A stretch of DNA of 64,000 bases. It comes from Membranipora membranacea. Taxonomy: Eukaryota > Bryozoa > Gymnolaemata > Cheilostomatida > Membraniporidae. The notes below the pieces were generated by a model. It was given only the letters and a program-made list of their open reading frames with translations. It was not told the DNA's origin and searched no databases. Shown one piece after another: positions 22,901 to 37,900 of this stretch. The position numbers and the translations under genes were made by a program. The number at the start of each line of letters is the position of its first letter. Position 1 is the first letter of the stretch. The stretch lies in the NCBI GenBank assembly GCA_914767715.1, contig OU612068.1:6572001-6636000 (forward strand). The letters are read 5' to 3'.

Positions 22901-25900
22901 TGTATCAAACCTGATCAAAATCTACATTGAATTGAATGGGCGTGCCTTATTTAGTTACAAAGCCAATCGCTTCCTAACCATCATCCTTCATTGATAGCAG
23001 GCAGGCTACACCTAATAGTAATTTAGATAATACCGTCAAGTTATAGATTCATGACTACCCAGGGCGAGAATGAAATGGATGGCCGGAATTCAATGCATGA
23101 TAGACCATGCATGTCAATTTATAGTCATGTTCCGATGGATCTATTTATACCCAACCCAGGCAATCGGATCGCTTATATAGGCACGAGTGATGAATGTCAG
23201 TCTAAAAAATAACCTTTATGATGACCCAAAAAGCTGAGCTGTGATCTCACCCATCGATCCTTGGTAATTAATGGCCCAACTTTCCTGTAATGTGGCAAGT
23301 CGTTGACTATGTTCCAAAAATGCATCTAAATTTGGATTTCCTTTCCCATTTGATGCAAATGTAAGCAAACAATGTAAAACAGCGAAAAATCCCAGCACCA
23401 AGCCGGAATCGGCACAAGAAATTAATGGACTCCATATGAGAAAGCAGACAAAAATTGGCAGTTATTGCTAAGCAGCTGAATGATAAGCAGCAGTAATGTA
23501 TAATATCTTGTAGCCATGGTGATCAGCAAACTAACAACCAAACATCCTAATGGCAGACTGGCGGAAGTATCAAAATGACTAAATTGTCCTAATTATCGTA
23601 ACATAAAGCCATGCAAAGAACCTCCAAGCGACACCAACTGCTAGGAATACAAAAAAATCCGTAATTGGCGAGCTGATTCTATCAGCGGCACAAAAAGCTT
23701 GTTTGGTTTGATGCGGGAAACTCAAGCAGGGTGGTATAAGCGTTGAGAAATAGCAATGTATGGCCCTGGAGAACCACTGCACCATATCGATACGGCAATG
23801 AATTCTACCAGTGCCATTCACCGAGTTTCCCTCTATGTAAGCGTGATGAGCAAAATCTATGAGCAACGAATATTTGAACGTATTAAAGCAAAAAATAAAG
23901 CTACACCCGTCTGATCTAAATCATTAACTCTCGTACTGCAATGCAAGCAATGAGATGCAATTCTAGCAAAGTATTCTGACACATTGTGATCACACAACAT
24001 ACTGGCAAAGGCAACAGAAAAAGTTCAAACAGGTGATTCAGAACCTAACCACCACCAATGATCTACAGAATCGGCAACAGAGAGCCAAGAAGGAAGCAGT
24101 TCAGATGGAAGACCTTGTCAATAAACCCCCCAGATTAGACAAAGTGAGATGCCAAGAAGCAGACTGCGGTACAATAAATGTTGAATATAGTGAGAAGCAT
24201 CAAAGCTAGACAAAGAGCTTACCGTTATAACAGTGCAGATCCTCACAAGGGTCGATCTTCTCCTCGCAGTGTACTCCTCTGTATCCTGGGCGACAATTAC
24301 ACATGTATGAGTTTTCTCCCTCGACACACTGAGCTCTGTTCATACACGGATTACTGGCACACTCACTGATGTCTATGTCACAATGGGATCCTGTACGTCC
24401 AGCAGGGCATAGACATAGATAACTAAAAGTACAATGGATGGGCGATTTGATAATATGCAACGAGTATGTTATACCCGCGACTGAACCTGCTTTGTTGCCG
24501 AGAAGATGTGAACTTTACACAACCCATCTCATGGTCACACCTTAATATTTACATTGACTATAAGAGCTCAGTGTAGCAATTCATGACAACATTTCTTTTG
24601 ACAATGAATTTGTATCATGCAACTAGCAGAGTATAGCATAGAGCTTGTATAGAAATTTACTCAACAGTAGCATGTAATAGTTCAATATTTTGAGAAAGAT
24701 AATGGGTGTAGATGCTAGCTGTTTGATTTTCACAATCTATCAGGCAATTACACCAACAGGCTATATATAAATAGAATGTGTAAATAAAACTTGGTATTTA
24801 ATAGTGATTAGCCCGCACACATCCCCTACCCAGAGCTTTAACAGTGGGAGGACGGCCCAACTTAACATTGTGTCAATGGGACAAAGATTTTCAGGTTCAC
24901 AAACTCCCTCACAGCAAGATATTCTATTTCTAATTTTGAATCTTTCAAATCCCAATAGACCATTTTAAACCTAAGATAACTTGCTTCTTGTCATGCAAAG
25001 GTGAATGATAAAAGGTGATCATTGAGATCACGAAGATTCACAATGTCATAGATTCCAGTAGTATTGTATTGTACATAGTGCAGTAAACATATTGCATTGT
25101 ACATGTATTGTTTTGTACATGTATAGTACTTGTATTTATAGTCCTTACTCATTGAATATATCCACACATGTAGATCCGTCATCACATGGCTGTCGTGTCT
25201 GACAGGCAGTGTTGTATGTAGCTACATCACAATGTACTCCGATCCAGCCTTCCTCACAACTACATCACAGAACAAAACGGCGGCATAAAATTATTATCAA
25301 GAAATGGTGAGTCTAATTTCACCCGGTTTTTTTTCTCACTCTATGGCTGAAGGAGAAAGATGAGAAATGAACTAACCACAAAACTCATCAAGCAATATGG
25401 AATTATTCTAATGAGGCCAGTGACAACACAAATCTAGGGGACCCATATAAATTTTGTAGATTTACTTCCAACTAAACCCTGGGGCACCATGCTCCAGGGA
25501 TGCCCTGGAGGATATATGTTTGATTTCCTCCATTGCTTCCACTTTCTGAATCTATATTATTATCTCATCAATAATAGGAGCCTTTAGCATATTTGATCAA
25601 TGGAAGTCATTAATTATGATCCATGTATCTAGTCCTTTAGGTTAGAGTAGTTCAAGGAAAGGTTGAGTCCTATAATGATCGATTATATCATTATCTTTTC
25701 ATCCATCATAATCTTCATGTCCAGTAAGACCATCTACATGGATCTCCCAAAACACCAGCTATTGCATAATGAGACTGAAGGTTAACTGAGCCTGGAGCAG
25801 AATATTTAGCGCACCACAAGCCCAATAAAGTCATTCCTAGCCTGCCTTGACAACAGAGCCAGGACAACCCAGATGTTGAGAGATTTACCCTTGTCAACCA

Positions 25901-28900
25901 GTGATGCAGAACAGAAAGAACTGTATTGAACTCGTATAACAGTTTCCTTTTTAAACTAATTTTTTAGTTTTACTCACTTGCAGGTAAATCCGTTGACTCC
26001 TTTATCTACACAGATACCATATATACATTGTCGACCCTGACAACCACTGGTCTCATGTTCACACAAGTGTCCAAAGAATCGCGGGGAGCAGTCACATCTA
26101 AACCCAGTCTGCAGGCTGACACACGCTCCGCCATTCAGACATGCCTGGCTGTCCTTACAGTAGTCCACATCCTCCGAGCAGGTGGCGCCTGTCCTGCCGG
26201 GAGGGCACACACAGTAGAACTTTGCCCCTGGTAGTGGGTTACATGTGGCGCCAGAGTCGCATGGCTGGTCCTTGCATGCATTCTGCGTCACTTCACAGAA
26301 TTCCCCAGTAAATCCAGCCAGGCAGTTGCACCTTCAAAAAATCATTATTCTTTGGAAGGTTTGGGGAGGTTATCAGGTAATGGCATAGTCAAGTTCTCAA
26401 ATTTAGAAATTAATTGAATGCTTTGTTAATAGATTACACTGAGGCAACAATGTTTCCACTGAATAATTTAAAATAGGTCAATGTTAGAATGGTACCAGAA
26501 CCAAGGATGGAGACGAGTCAAAACCCCAGGCGGCATTGACATAAAGGCCATTCGGGGGGGGAAAGAAGTCTTACTTGTAGCCTGTTCGGTCTTGTTCACA
26601 GATTCCTTGTTCACATCGGTTATCTATACAGTAATCTATCTCCCTCTCACATCTCTTACCCTCATAACCTACCTCACATAGGCACTGGTAGTCTCTGAAA
26701 ATAAAACAAAATATTAAATGAAGTGACCATCTAACAGAATATCTAACACTAACATGATACACAACTGTTTTTACATTAAATGCATAAATAATAAGATGAG
26801 ACTTCAAATTCCAAGTTAACTAAGCTAACCATAGAGTTATTATATACTCTAGAGTGGACAATGCAGTGCTCAAAACGTCCTACTTAATTATTGCTAAATT
26901 CATGACGCAACGCAATCTGGTTGTGCATGGCTAGTGCCTGTATCATTAAGTTATCATTAAGAATATAGGAATTGAGCATGAAATTTTATGTTTTAGAGCG
27001 CTAACAGCCATGGTTTTGGAAAATTTTTCATGTCACACCATGTGGAACACTTGTAGGTATTTTCACTTACAGCCATTGGAAAATTTTTCTATGTTTTCCC
27101 ATGAAAGTAAGCCAAAACCCCAACCGCAAACACATCATTGTGATGTAAAAAAATTACCGGGCTAGCTTGTTTTTTTCCACGTTTCTCTCAACCATAAGTT
27201 GGATTCTGTCTCTTTTACTCATATGTTATCCATCAAGTGAGTTAATGTTATTTGTTCAGTATAAGGTGTATACATAGCTTGTGGAAAAGCTCGACTTGAG
27301 GTTAAAAGTCGGCCGCTAAGTTCTGCCATTTGCTGAAGCAATTTACATAGGGTTCTGACTAAGATTCGGCGTTTAGATTTGGCTATGTCATTTAAAGCTC
27401 TAAATTTCCTCCCCGGTGGTGTCCTCTAGTTTTTGAAATCGCAAAACCATTCAACCATACACAGCAGGTTTTGAAAGCATATAAATGAATGTATTTTGTA
27501 ACAAACTTTTTTGATAAGTCGCTGAGTATCAAGTAAATCTTTGAATGGAAAACTCACATACATACCTATCCAGACTGACTCCAGATTTTTCAGAACAAAC
27601 ACTCACTAATGTGACATTTTAAGTGGACGGATATTTCTGATTTCTCACCATACTTGAAATAAGGGACCTTTTGCTTCAGAGCGGTCGTTGTGGATGTTTG
27701 ATACAATTTTCTGGTATGATTATTATGACTATGGTTGTTGGTTTGTGATTGTAAATTAGTTGAGATGGCAACTTCAGCATCATACATAATATTTTGCATA
27801 TACTCCAGTAAAGGCGCTGGCAGTTGACGTATACATGTGTATTTGTTTGCATAGTTTTGAGGGAAGGGGGATTAGTGTAGTAGTGTTCAATCCTTCGAAA
27901 TGACCAGAGTTAGCATTTCATACAGCTGTGATTCTCTGTCAGAAATGGATCGATGCTATAAAAACATAAGAGAGGCAACCAGAAAGTGATCTTATGAGCA
28001 ATGAGGACTGACAGTAACACCACATCTGATTTTAGCACCAATCTTAATTGATCTTCTTTGACATAAGAAACAAAAAAGCTTATAATAATACCCTCAATAA
28101 AGTAATGTTATCTGGAGAGCAAATCTGAATCTTAACATTATGTACACTGTGACTGAAAGCGAGGCAAGCTGCAAACCTCCGATCACTTGTTCACAGGCTA
28201 CTCGTACTTCATTTAATCAAAAATAAAACAAACCCATTGAATGTGTAACATATGAGTAAGAGAGTCAGGACACAGCTTATATGGCTGGCAAGTGGCAGTA
28301 GAAAAAACAAGCTAGCCCGGTAATTAATTTTCATCACAATGATGTGTTTGCGGTTGGGCTTTGGCTTGTTTTCATGGGAAAACATAGAAAATTTTTCCAA
28401 TGGCTGCAAGTGAAAATACCTACAAGTGTTCCACATAGTGTGCCATGAAAATCTTTCCGAAAAAATGGCTTTAAGTGCTCTAAAACTTAAATTTTCATAC
28501 CAAATTCCTAAATTCTCAATGATAAATTATATGATACAGGCCCTGGCCATGCACAACCAGATTGCGTCGCGTCATGGATTTCGCAATAATTAAGTAGGAC
28601 AAAAACTGATGCTATTTTTGTACACATTGTCCACTCTAGAGTATATAATAACTCTATGAAGCTAACTAAGCTAACCTACTATTTTACTGCGATGCTACCC
28701 TCTCAGCTGCATGAAATTCACTTTCACCTAACTACTAATATCATTTCCTAAACCGAGCACACCAAAATAGAAATCGAAGTAAGTACATACCTGAATCTGT
28801 CGACACATCTGGCGTTGTTGACACAAGGATCAGTCAGACATTCATCAACCTGAGTGTCACAGTGAGCTCCCTGCCACCCTTCAGCACACTGACACTTGAA

Positions 28901-31900
28901 CCCGTTGATTGTATCGAGACATGAGGCTCCATTATAACACAGTCCTAGATTCACTACCAAATTGAGAAAAACATAATATATAATCTAGGAGTTGTGTATC
29001 AATTGACTTAAAGGAGACAACTCCACAAAGTCCAATATACAAGATAATCTATTTGTTATTGTTTAGACAGCATAGAACTACACTAAATAGTTCATTTACC
29101 ACCAAGCTAGTACTCAATGAGAAGGCTCTTACTAGAAAATGTAGGCACAAAAAATCATTTACTGCATATTATATAAAGAGCCTTGTTTGTACAATGTACC
29201 AACAGGATAAGCATTCTGACAGGCAGTATGCAGGTTAACTAACGAACTCATCAACTCTATTCCCAAAATCAAAATATAAAAAATCAATATATGCATCAGA
29301 GAATACCATGATTGTAAGCCACAATTCATCAAGATTTGACTTACAAGCTTCTGCACATGAGTTGATGTTGATCTCACATTGTTTACCACTGTAACCAGGG
29401 CGACATGAACACTGGAAGTCGTTGAGCAGATCCATACATATTCCATTATTCAGACATGGCCGCCTAGCACATTCATTCACCTCCTGCTCGCATGTGTAAC
29501 CTGATTATATAAAATAATTCACTCAACAAACTACAAGTCCAAAGACAGGCCTCACACCAGGATAATTATCAATTTAATTGGCAAGTTCTGTATCCTCAAA
29601 TCAAGGCCATCAGCCAGGCACTTATCGCATTGAATCTATCAGTCACGTTATTTAGGAATGAATTGCCTGTTGTATGACACATAGTGGGTGCCACATTTAA
29701 GGTCATGATCAGGTCACATGTACTTTAAATCGGGTAATTATGTTCATTTACATGTTGAATTTTTGATTGCCGAAGAGCATAGAAAAAGTACCTACACATA
29801 AATCGCCACACCACAAGCCAGTGGGAACCAAATATTATTTTACGAACACACAGTAGAGAGTTGAATCAACATACAATACAGTATGCATCACACAATACAA
29901 TACACAATACATGCCCTATACGCAATACAACACAATACACAATACATGTCAAATACGCAGTACAAACACAATACAGTACACAACTTACCAGTGAATCCTT
30001 CAGGACAGATACATCTGTAGTCTGTCATGTGTATATTCACACATTCTCCCTCATGTTTACATGGCTTCAGTATATCACATATATTCTGATTAATCTCGCA
30101 GTGTATACCAGTGTAATACATGGGGCAGATACAGTGATACTCTGCCAGACCATCAATACATCTGGGGGGGGGGGGGAACAATAAGAATATGATTTTTATA
30201 ACGATTACAATCAATATTGTGAAAATGCCTCTTCCATAACCAATAAAATCGGCTGTCATACAATTATTGCGATACAAAACAAGGTGCAGACAACTCTCCA
30301 TTGCAGAAAAAATTCTGGACCGTTATGAGCTGTGCATATCTATCTACAAAGGATATTAAAAGCTGTTCCATTTTAGTTCACCCACCTAGCGTCATGTTGA
30401 CAAGGGTGTGATGCACATTCATCTATCTCTGTCTGACAGTGGTCACCAGACCACCCAGGAGCACAGTCACACACAGCAGGTTCTATCTTATCACTGTCAC
30501 TGTTATATTGCCATGTTCGACAGGTGCCCCCATGCTGGCATGTGAACAATCCATCAGCGCACAGGTCCTTCTTAGTGTCACACGAATGTCCCTGTAAAAC
30601 AAAAAAGAGAACTTTTCTTCCAGAATGAAAGATTGATTTTTTTTGAGAAAAGACCAACTGAATGGCATCATACATTTTGGTTTATAATCCACGTTATATT
30701 GAAGGGGGATCGCTTTTGATAAAAGCAACAGCATAAAAAAGTAGTTCTATCAAATCAACAGTATTGTGATTTATTTGTACTCTAGTTAGAAACAGCTTGG
30801 TAATCGCACACTTACAGTGAATCCATCATCACAGCAGCAGTCCTGAGAAGCTCCATTATTGAGAGTAGAGGGTACGACATCAATACAATGTCCATTTCCA
30901 CAAACATCATCATCACAGTCTTTGGCTCCATCTGTCAATCATATGCGATTCATAGTTTTGACACAACATGTGAACTCCAGGTTATTTTTTTTTATTTTCC
31001 AAAATACAGTTCAACCTTAGGGTTTACAAAATCAATATCAACGGAAACTTAGGTTTAAACCACCATAAGTTTAGTGTATTATTTAAAACATTTCAGCATG
31101 TCATGAGATTCTAACGATGATAGCATGGCAACTCTGGCATGCTGCAGAAAATTGGCTCCTTTAAAGTCAGCATAAATTCAACACCGATAAGTACACAATA
31201 TCATAACACATATTATTTACCTGGTACATCACAGAAGAAGATGCTGTCGACAGCAATGTCTCCAGCACCCTCAGACATGAAGCCTTTAGGTAGAGTAGCC
31301 TCAAATACTACATGATAATCTGAACAGGCCGAGACGGGTATCCCCTCTACATTGATCATTGTGATAAGACCAGTATCCCCGTATCTACTCCACACAAGGC
31401 GCCATGTATTAGAGCTAGGAGTCCTGCAAACAAATGGTCCAGATCTAATATGAGGGAAAGATAAGCATTCTACGCATGCTCAGCTCTGGGCATGAGCTGA
31501 TCTCTGCAAAATTGAGTCTCGGAATTCCGAAGCCATCTGATTGGCTACCTGCTTTGGTGACATACTCCCCAAAGCGTGCGGATTTGTTATTAATAGTTAT
31601 CCTCTCTTGTCATTATTAGCTGATTTTGATTGACAGTTTATGCAGGGGATATCCCATTTCCCCTTTCCAAAGTTGCAATCAGAACCCAAACTAAACTCAT
31701 TGTTCTTGCACATGCGCAAATTCAAGTCACGCACGATGCATACTTAGACTTACGACACCTACTTTGTGGTAATGATAGCCTAGTTTATCAGTGATCTACA
31801 TGCTCAGTCAGATCACGAGAGTCAGTATGAAAGATTAGAGTAGAGGGGGTCAGGGATTGGGCTAAAATGGTTATATGACACTTTCCAATTGTTTGGTTGA

Positions 31901-34900
31901 TACATTGATCAGACCTGAGACCTTCATCCGACCGCTAACGCAGGACATTTTCATGACACAAGTAATAACAGTGCGGGCACATATCAAATAACAGATGAAA
32001 TCTCCTATTTTTAGCACTAGGCAAGGTGTGGGCTTTCAATTATAATGAGCATGACTCGCACTTATGTCTTTTCCGTTTACCCCGTCTCATTTCCAAAATG
32101 ACAGAAAAACTAAGCAAGGATAAGGTCAGATAACATCTTTGGTAGGTGTTAAAAGGAAGGCCCCGTGACAGCTGATAGAGTCGAACTGAGACACCAATGA
32201 GTTAGAGACACTAAGCATTCCAAACCATCTTGATTACATTGTCTTACCAGGTGTATACATTGAGATGTCCAACATTGACACCATACATGTGATATCTGAA
32301 TGACAGACTGCGTCGAATATCGGCGGACATCAAAGGGCTAATGAGCTGAGCTTTCTCTCCGGGATAACTCCTGTCCATGTGTACATGCATGTAATAATCT
32401 ACAAGAGACATTTTCTAATAAAAGCGCAAACTCGATATCTTTTTTTTTAATTACCTCAAACATTGAAACTGCAGACTAAAACAGTTCGTCCTATTCTGCA
32501 ACCCTCAAAAAGGCACAAATAAGTTGTTTTACTCCACTTTTGTTCGATCAATTATCACTTTGTTTTTTGACAGTTTTTTTCGGCTTAATTTTGAAAAAAC
32601 ATTTTAAACAAATGATATTCATGCCAATAAATAGAGTGTGCATTGATTGTTCAGACAATCCAAAAGATGGCATCTCTAACAACGAGTCATGTAGACTCAC
32701 CAGTGATCGGTTCGTTGAGTTCAGCCCAGAATTCCTTCAGCATGGGGGCGATATGTTTAGTTCGGTAACTATCCACAAATCTAGCCAGTATCTCCTCCGA
32801 GGTCCTCTCCCAGCGTACAGGAGCTATGGTGGTGTTAACCTGTGTCCAGTTACACATATTCAGCTCAAACGAGCAATCAACTACAACCGAGTACAAGAGA
32901 CATAACAGCAAAACAACAAAGCAAAGGAAGTTTGGTTTTGAGACAAAGTGCAGGACAGGGCGACATGAAGGATAAGCAACATCGGGCGGTGTTAAAAAAA
33001 CCTTAAGTAATTTCAAACATGCTTCATACACTATAAAGAAAATTTCAACAGCTTCAAGACTACCACTATTATCGCATATCGCATTAATCACCAGTACTCC
33101 TGTAGCGCAAGCCAACAATCTGATCAGTCATTTAGAGCTAACTTACTGTCTCTTTCGTTAGCTCTGAATATGACGACAACATCGTCTTCATTATAATCAT
33201 GATAAGGATCCTGTGTGTGTATGAGAGTCAACTCGTTCCCATCCAGATGTCTCCAGTCATTCTCGTCATACTCTCCACAGATTTTCTGATCCAGTCCATA
33301 TGGAATAAGGTATGGGCTTCTAAGCTACAAAATGTCATCGACAAAGTCATTATAAAGTATGAGCAATGCATGTCATGTGAACCATTTTGAAGCAACTATA
33401 AAAATTAAGACCATAACTCTAAATGGTGAGATTTTTCATTCATTCAAACGGCACCGTTAACATTACCACAAATCGAACAACCAAAATCAAGTTACATAAA
33501 AGCAGACAATGGCAAATTGTAACGTACTACTCACCAAGGCAATGGCTTCAGACTGGCACGATGGGGCCAGTGCTACTCGGTACTCTATAGACTGACAGGT
33601 GGGAGCTCTAGCTGTCACCACGCTGCAGGTAAAAAGAATTTGTAAATTAGAAGTCGTGAAAATCTGGCTTTTTTTTCTTAATCTTACCACTTCCCATACA
33701 TTGAACGTTGACTAGTTTAGTTATGCAAGCACTCACTTGGTAGGTAGGCCTTTATCCACATCTCGGTAACTGGCCCACACATTGCCGATTCCTAAGGTAT
33801 ATAGATATCCTAGACTAGTAGTCACCATGGGATTATCTGCCCAGAACGTCAGCTGCAGGGACGAGTCCGTGTACTGGGTACTGATGATTATACGCATCAC
33901 CCACTCGGTCAAACCTGCAATTATACAAAACGCATAATTATCCAGTGGGAAAAATCCCGCCGCATATGTACTTCCCCGAGGTTTGTGCAACTCAAAGGTG
34001 ATCATTATTGTCAGATGATAAGAAAGAGTTAGATAGACTCGATGTGGAAGCAGTCATACGGGTCATTTTGTGGGTTATAAGCCCCTCAGTGAAAACAAAG
34101 AAGAGTTTATGTTAATGACAAAGTGGCAGCTCACTAAGAACAAGCCGTTGCTTGTACAAAGCTTTACTGAGGTGAGTCAAAGCGTACAATCGGGCACAAT
34201 TACCGAATGCATGCTGTTAATAAACCGTTTAATAGTTTTCTAAATTGGACTGAGAACTACAGAATGATACCAAGAACCTGATTCCTTCACAATCACTTTA
34301 AACGAGGTATTCAAATAATCTATCAGTAAAGAGCTGACTACATACCCAGTTTATATTGAGGTTGAAGCCAGACAAAGAGTAGATATTCATCGATATTCTC
34401 ACCATCTTCTGTACATACAAGCTGAGAGTTACCGTATAACATATCCTCTAACTCGTGAGCGAATATCATAGCTTCCTGGTCCCCGCATCTCAACTGTGAC
34501 CAAAAAAATGAGAGTCAGACAAAATACTAATTTTTTATCTCCAGCTGACAATTTTTAATTATTTTTTTATACACATTCCCTATACCCTTGTTCGCCGCCG
34601 GCTACTCTTTTTTGAAGAGGCAAATGGGGATCTTTACACTGCATGCATGCAAGCACACAGTTAATAACCATGTTGCAATGCACTGTATGGAAATACATGA
34701 AACAAGATATGAGAAATAGTATTGGAAAGTGTAATCATAACACTACTGCGTGCTCCCATTATCATTACCAAGGAGGCATTCACTATCTAACTTCCCGTGT
34801 TTGATTTCAAATTTTTTGGTGACACTTGACTGTCAGTTTCCAATATCGAAATCTTAAGAACAACAACATTGAGCGATATCAGTTTGTAAAAGCTGATACC

Positions 34901-37900
34901 GCTTATAAATTGCATTACCTGTACGATAAAACTACATTTTTTTCAGTTCTCCATCCCAACCTACTCCCGGATATTATGAGAGTATATAGGCTGTCATACT
35001 GCCACTAACTCACCTTGATATGTGGGTTCCATGCCTCAAGGTTATGCCCCTTTGGTACGACTATCTCATAAAATATCAAACCCAAAGTCTCAGTATCAAA
35101 TGGAGCGAATTTCACCTGAGTGAAGATCATTGGGCGAATGTGGGCTCGATCTACAACCACACAATGAGAATAAGAATATAATTAATTATGGTTTGTGATG
35201 AGCCTTACATATTTCATTAAATTATTATTATTAGTAAATTATTCATTTAATGCAAATATGTTTGCTTCTGCAAACGCGTTACAGGATCTAAAGAGATAAA
35301 AGATAGCACAAAATACAATTTTCTACAGAAGCTGCAAGAGGAAATCTCTGCCAAGTGCCAATACATTCTTTTGCCAATAAAAAACAAAAATAGTTACGTC
35401 TGTATTGTCGACTTACTCGATACAAACTCGTAAGTTATCTTGAAGCCATATCCTGGTTCGCCTCCAGTTGTTTTGAAGGTGATTTGTACGCCATTGTCAA
35501 CGGACATGAGCTTGTCATTAGGAGGCAGACCGTTACAGTATCTCTTACTTAGATATACTCCACTCTGCTCATATGTATAACTAGATAGCGGTCCCGGTAA
35601 GGTCTCCACCTAATTGTGAATAAATGTGATATAAGTCGTCTGAGTGATATACTCAGGACATTAAAACACATTTTTTTAGTACTACTAGGTTCCAAAAATA
35701 GCTATACATGCTAAATATTTGTACTTTTGGTCTTTAGCACTTACCAGTATTGTGACAACTGGCAAGAAACAAAAAATACGCTGGCCTCTTTGATACCTTC
35801 TACATACTCTAAACAAATGTGAAACTGGCATCAAAGATATTTTGCATTGAATGTTGGCGTCCGTTGGTATAAGGATATAAGCGACACTCTAAATAGCTTA
35901 GTATAATCAAGGAGTTCCTCTAACTCCTTGGTATAACTCACTGACTAACCTCGAGGTAGTTATCATTAGAGCAGCTTTTACACAACCCATGTTCATCTCT
36001 CACACAGTCTGCCACATCAAACATCTCTATATGCATCATAACTATGTAACCATCAGGTGCCTACAAAGCAACATCCATAGCGTATACAAATATGAGTAAA
36101 GAAATTTCTGCGCTAAGAGTTTGTGAAAGGTTCTGGAGAGTTGCCCCCTCCTTGAACATCAGTATCAAAGAGGGGGCAATTCCCAAATTGAACTCAACTT
36201 CTCAGCAGACAGGGATGAGTAAAGTCTTGTGATCATTTGATACAGAGTCAAGGGTATGTCATACTGATCTCACCTGAATGATGTATTGAGTATAGATGGG
36301 AGTGGGATACTTCTCCGGATAAAGAGGTGATGTCAGCACTCCGGTCGGCTCTGTGAAGATACGCTTCTCTGCTCTATAGTTCAGTTCAAATCCCTCGTAT
36401 CTTAATGTCGTGTCTGTATCCATACTGAACCAAGCCTCATTACCCAAAGTGTAATACATATCGGGTGCATGGCTTCCACACAGCTCTAAAAAAATCATGT
36501 TTTTATAATAATCTATGCATGAAACATCACCAGAGTTTAATTCGCTATTTAATTCAAACACAAAATCTGAAAAAGTGGAGAGCCTTCATTGTACAGTGCA
36601 GGCTTGAGTTTTACATTACGCCCTGCCAAAATTTGTCTTGGTTAGTCTGGTCTGAGCTAAGCTCCACTATTAATTGGTTCTTCTCTCTACCAGATTAAGC
36701 AAAGCAGAACCTCGAGGGTCAAACTCGCATTACTTGTTATGCTTGTTGATCTCAATTATTGCTCCCATCACAAAACTACTCCGTAATCATTTCATTATTT
36801 TCATGAATTGAGCCACACTACCGGTCTCTAATTTCGAAACTCTCGATAGATTCTGAAGTAAATGATGTTCTTAAAGTTTGTACAGCAGCAGTGATCTTTT
36901 TCCCAACCCATGATATTTTTCCTGTGATGTTCGCAATACAAGAAACCAAACTTCAAAACATTTTTTATATTTGCCACATTTGGAATCAAGAGGCAAATGC
37001 AATCTTCACTACTGTTTGCATGTCAGAACATAACGCAAGGCATATAAATATGTTGGCAACTGACATGTCAGAACCTTGTGCTTGTGGGAATCTATGACAC
37101 AATCAGAGGGTTAACTAGATTTTGGTTGCTTGCCAAGATTTTTTCGACACACAGGTGGCCGCCACATCAAATAAAATTCCAAAACTGACAGTGCAGTAGA
37201 ATATGAGTTTAACCTTTATGGTGCTTTTTGAATTGGACACAACTTGCATTGTGTCATGCTAATAATTCTCAGAAGACTTTTAAGTGACTAGAAAGGTGAC
37301 ACCCAACTTGATTTTTCTAATAATCTTGGCCAACTGTCAATGATATTATATAAGCTCATGTAATATTCTCCAATGTTAAACTTAGGACACTTTATACCAA
37401 CGCCTTGATCTAGAGAACTCCCAGTAAACATTATTCACATATTTGGGCAGCTCCCTCTAGGACCTAGGTTGATGTTGAAATCAGGACATTTTTATCCATT
37501 CATCAGTATTTTTTTCCATCCCAATGAATTTTGTTCCCAAATATATAAGGGTTCACACAATGATATGTTAGTTCAAAATCTAGCATGGCATGAGAACGTA
37601 CCTGGCAGGTAAGTAAACAGGCCGACCTCCAGCCCTCTGCCTCTAGTGAGCTTGTCATGACACGAGCCTGGCACTCCTTCCAGGTGGAACGGCTCCGAGA
37701 ACCATATAAGTATGTGATGATCCTCTGGTACCTGTATGTACCACTGGAGGTGGAGAGAATTAGGATAGAGGGAAGTCTTATCGCCTCCATAGGACGGTGA
37801 GCGGATAACTCCCTCCACATCAGTGTACTTGACTGCAACAAGTAAAGTAATGATCTTGCAATTTGGTCCAGCTATATAGCTTAAAATAGCGAAATAGTAA

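Larger units (their letters stand above)
18100..30931 (-). other. EGF-repeat block, 19 six-cysteine repeats
   Basis: Thirteen exons encode 19 EGF-like repeats, mostly with the canonical six cysteines and GxxGxxC-type endings. Exon boundaries often fall inside repeats rather than between them. Several repeats begin with D/N-x-D/E-C (for example IDECASHPC, VNECARRPC, VDECLTDPC), the pattern of calcium-binding EGF domains. The pattern is like the long EGF rods of Notch, Crumbs or fibropellin-type proteins, but no Notch LNR or laminin-G domain accompanies it. The block probably forms a stiff calcium-dependent stalk. Confidence 0.85.

Noticed and set aside
28939-28953. Acceptor TCTAG just before the codons for GLCYNG as the start of the EGF 6 exon
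   Set aside because: Using it would create an in-frame TGA with the preceding T of phase 1. The acceptor GGTAG ending at 28954 restores Leu-Asn-Leu-Gly and keeps the frame.
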